Positions 63,413-64,000 of a stretch of 64,000 nucleotides of DNA are shown piece by piece (the first letter of the stretch is position 1; each line of letters begins with the position of its first letter). The notes below the pieces were generated by a model. That model was given only the letters and a program-made list of their open reading frames with translations, was not told the DNA's origin and did no database searches. This DNA is from Anaerosolibacter carboniphilus. Its GTDB lineage: Bacteria; Bacillota; Clostridia; Peptostreptococcales; Thermotaleaceae. Location: contig NZ_JACHEN010000003.1 in NCBI RefSeq assembly GCF_014205875.1, positions 62,001-126,000 of the forward strand, written 5' to 3'. The position numbers and the translations under genes are program-made.

Positions 63413-63880
63413 TTAAGATTCTTTTTCAATCTCCATATTTTTTTTGGATTTTCTGCCAAACACTTTCTTCCCAAAAGAAATGCTAGCCTTCCCTGTCCAA
63501 AGGAGACTCCTTCCCATAAAGCGACCTGCCTTCCTCATCATCCCCTTGGCTACCTCCATACTGATGCGAATGTCTTCATCAATGCTTTCCAGGGTAAGCC
63601 CTTGCTTTAGCAATAAATCTTGGATCATCTCATTTTTATTAGCTTTCAATACCCTTTTAAGTATCGTCAGTACAATGATCAAGTCATCTACCTGTCCCAT
63701 CACGGGAATAAATCCTGGTATCAATTCAATGGGAGAAATGAGATAGCCCATGGCCGTGGAAAGAAGCAGTTTTTGTTTTCTCGTCACAAAAGATGCTTTG
63801 TACAAATGATAGACCAACTTGGTATATTTCGGCAATCTCTTAATCACTATCAATATCTCGTTTCTTTCTTTACCCTTCAT
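63413..63880 (-). CDS. YkvA-like DUF1232 protein
   Basis: A 155-residue protein. The DUF1232 core is KLLLSTAMGYLISPIELIPG followed by FIPVMGQVDDLIIV, two hydrophobic helices with the conserved P-x-D/E-x-I-P pattern. The C-terminus is basic (GKKVFGRKSKKNMEIEKES). Function unknown, probably membrane-associated. Nothing else is seen between 63881 and the window end. Confidence 0.85.
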   Translation of the reverse strand: MKGKERNEILIVIKRLPKYTKLVYHLYKASFVTRKQKLLLSTAMGYLISPIELIPGFIPVMGQVDDLIIVLTILKRVLKANKNEMIQDLLLKQGLTLESIDEDIRISMEVAKGMMRKAGRFMGRSLLWTGKASISFGKKVFGRKSKKNMEIEKES

Positions 63881-64000
63881 GGCTTCACCATCTTCTTTTT
63901 AAATAAGGAAGTTCTTACCCAGTTAGTATGGTGAGAATCTATTTCAGTTATACCCTAGATAGTAACATACTAGCGTTGGTTAGCTTTGCTTCTGAAATTG

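Overview
The window looks like a chromosomal segment of a low-GC Gram-positive anaerobe of the class Clostridia. The supporting signs are AT-rich intergenic DNA, AGGAGG-type ribosome binding sites, an oxygen-independent (cbi-type) cobalamin pathway, and Clostridia/Bacilli-type families (VanW/G5 protein, YkvA-like DUF1232, DUF503, DUF456, SpoIIE phosphatase, two small signal peptidases I). An Alkaliphilus-like genus is my guess from family resemblance; it was not tested. There is no prophage, insertion sequence or CRISPR array.

Region 1 (1-16.5 kb, all minus strand) is a cobalamin factory. A sigma-A-type promoter (about 13.93 kb) and a cobalamin riboswitch with an intrinsic terminator precede an operon of at least 14 genes: cbiA, cbiP, cbiB, cobD, pduX-like, cbiX, cbiC, cbiD, cbiE, cbiT, cobI (cbiL), cobM (cbiF), cbiG, with cobJ (cbiH) cut by the window edge and hemA just before it. 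Overlapping start and stop codons link most of them. A second cluster upstream (cobU, cobO, cobS, cobC) does the late steps: adenosylation, nucleotide-loop activation, assembly and phosphate removal. It has no visible B12 element but carries inverted repeats in its leader.

Region 2 (16.6-26.1 kb) holds an LCAT-like lipase, Ogt, a DUF2225 protein, a VanW/G5 protein, an initiator tRNA (plus strand), an unusually long FtsA-like ATPase, endonuclease III, a DUF503 protein and a secreted GH18 protein. Region 3 (26.2-31.1 kb) is an RND efflux operon (MFP, pump, TetR) with a near-perfect promoter and a palindromic operator at the transcription start.

Region 4 (31.4-46.9 kb) holds tdh-kbl (threonine to glycine), a Lon-like protease, a candidate small RNA, a YfcE-like phosphodiesterase, queG, lepB, a lone RusA-like nuclease, a ZIP transporter, endonuclease IV, DUF456, an ArsR-type regulator with a clear operator, a MASE3-like/SpoIIE phosphatase, a nitroreductase, a Nudix hydrolase and glutaminase.

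Region 5 (47-64 kb) holds a TGS-containing nucleoside kinase, a CBS protein, a degenerate receiver fused to a zinc ribbon, a second lepB, an orphan Csm6-like HEPN protein (the most interesting gene here), NudC, RNA-modification enzymes, pssA, class II aldolase, a MATE pump, a cyclophilin and a DUF1232 protein. A hairpin-rich element at 55.46-55.60 kb has a shorter relative at 49.85-49.92 kb.

Start codons were re-chosen wherever a Shine-Dalgarno (SD) sequence clearly favoured an internal start. All functional calls rest on motif recognition by eye; no database search was run.
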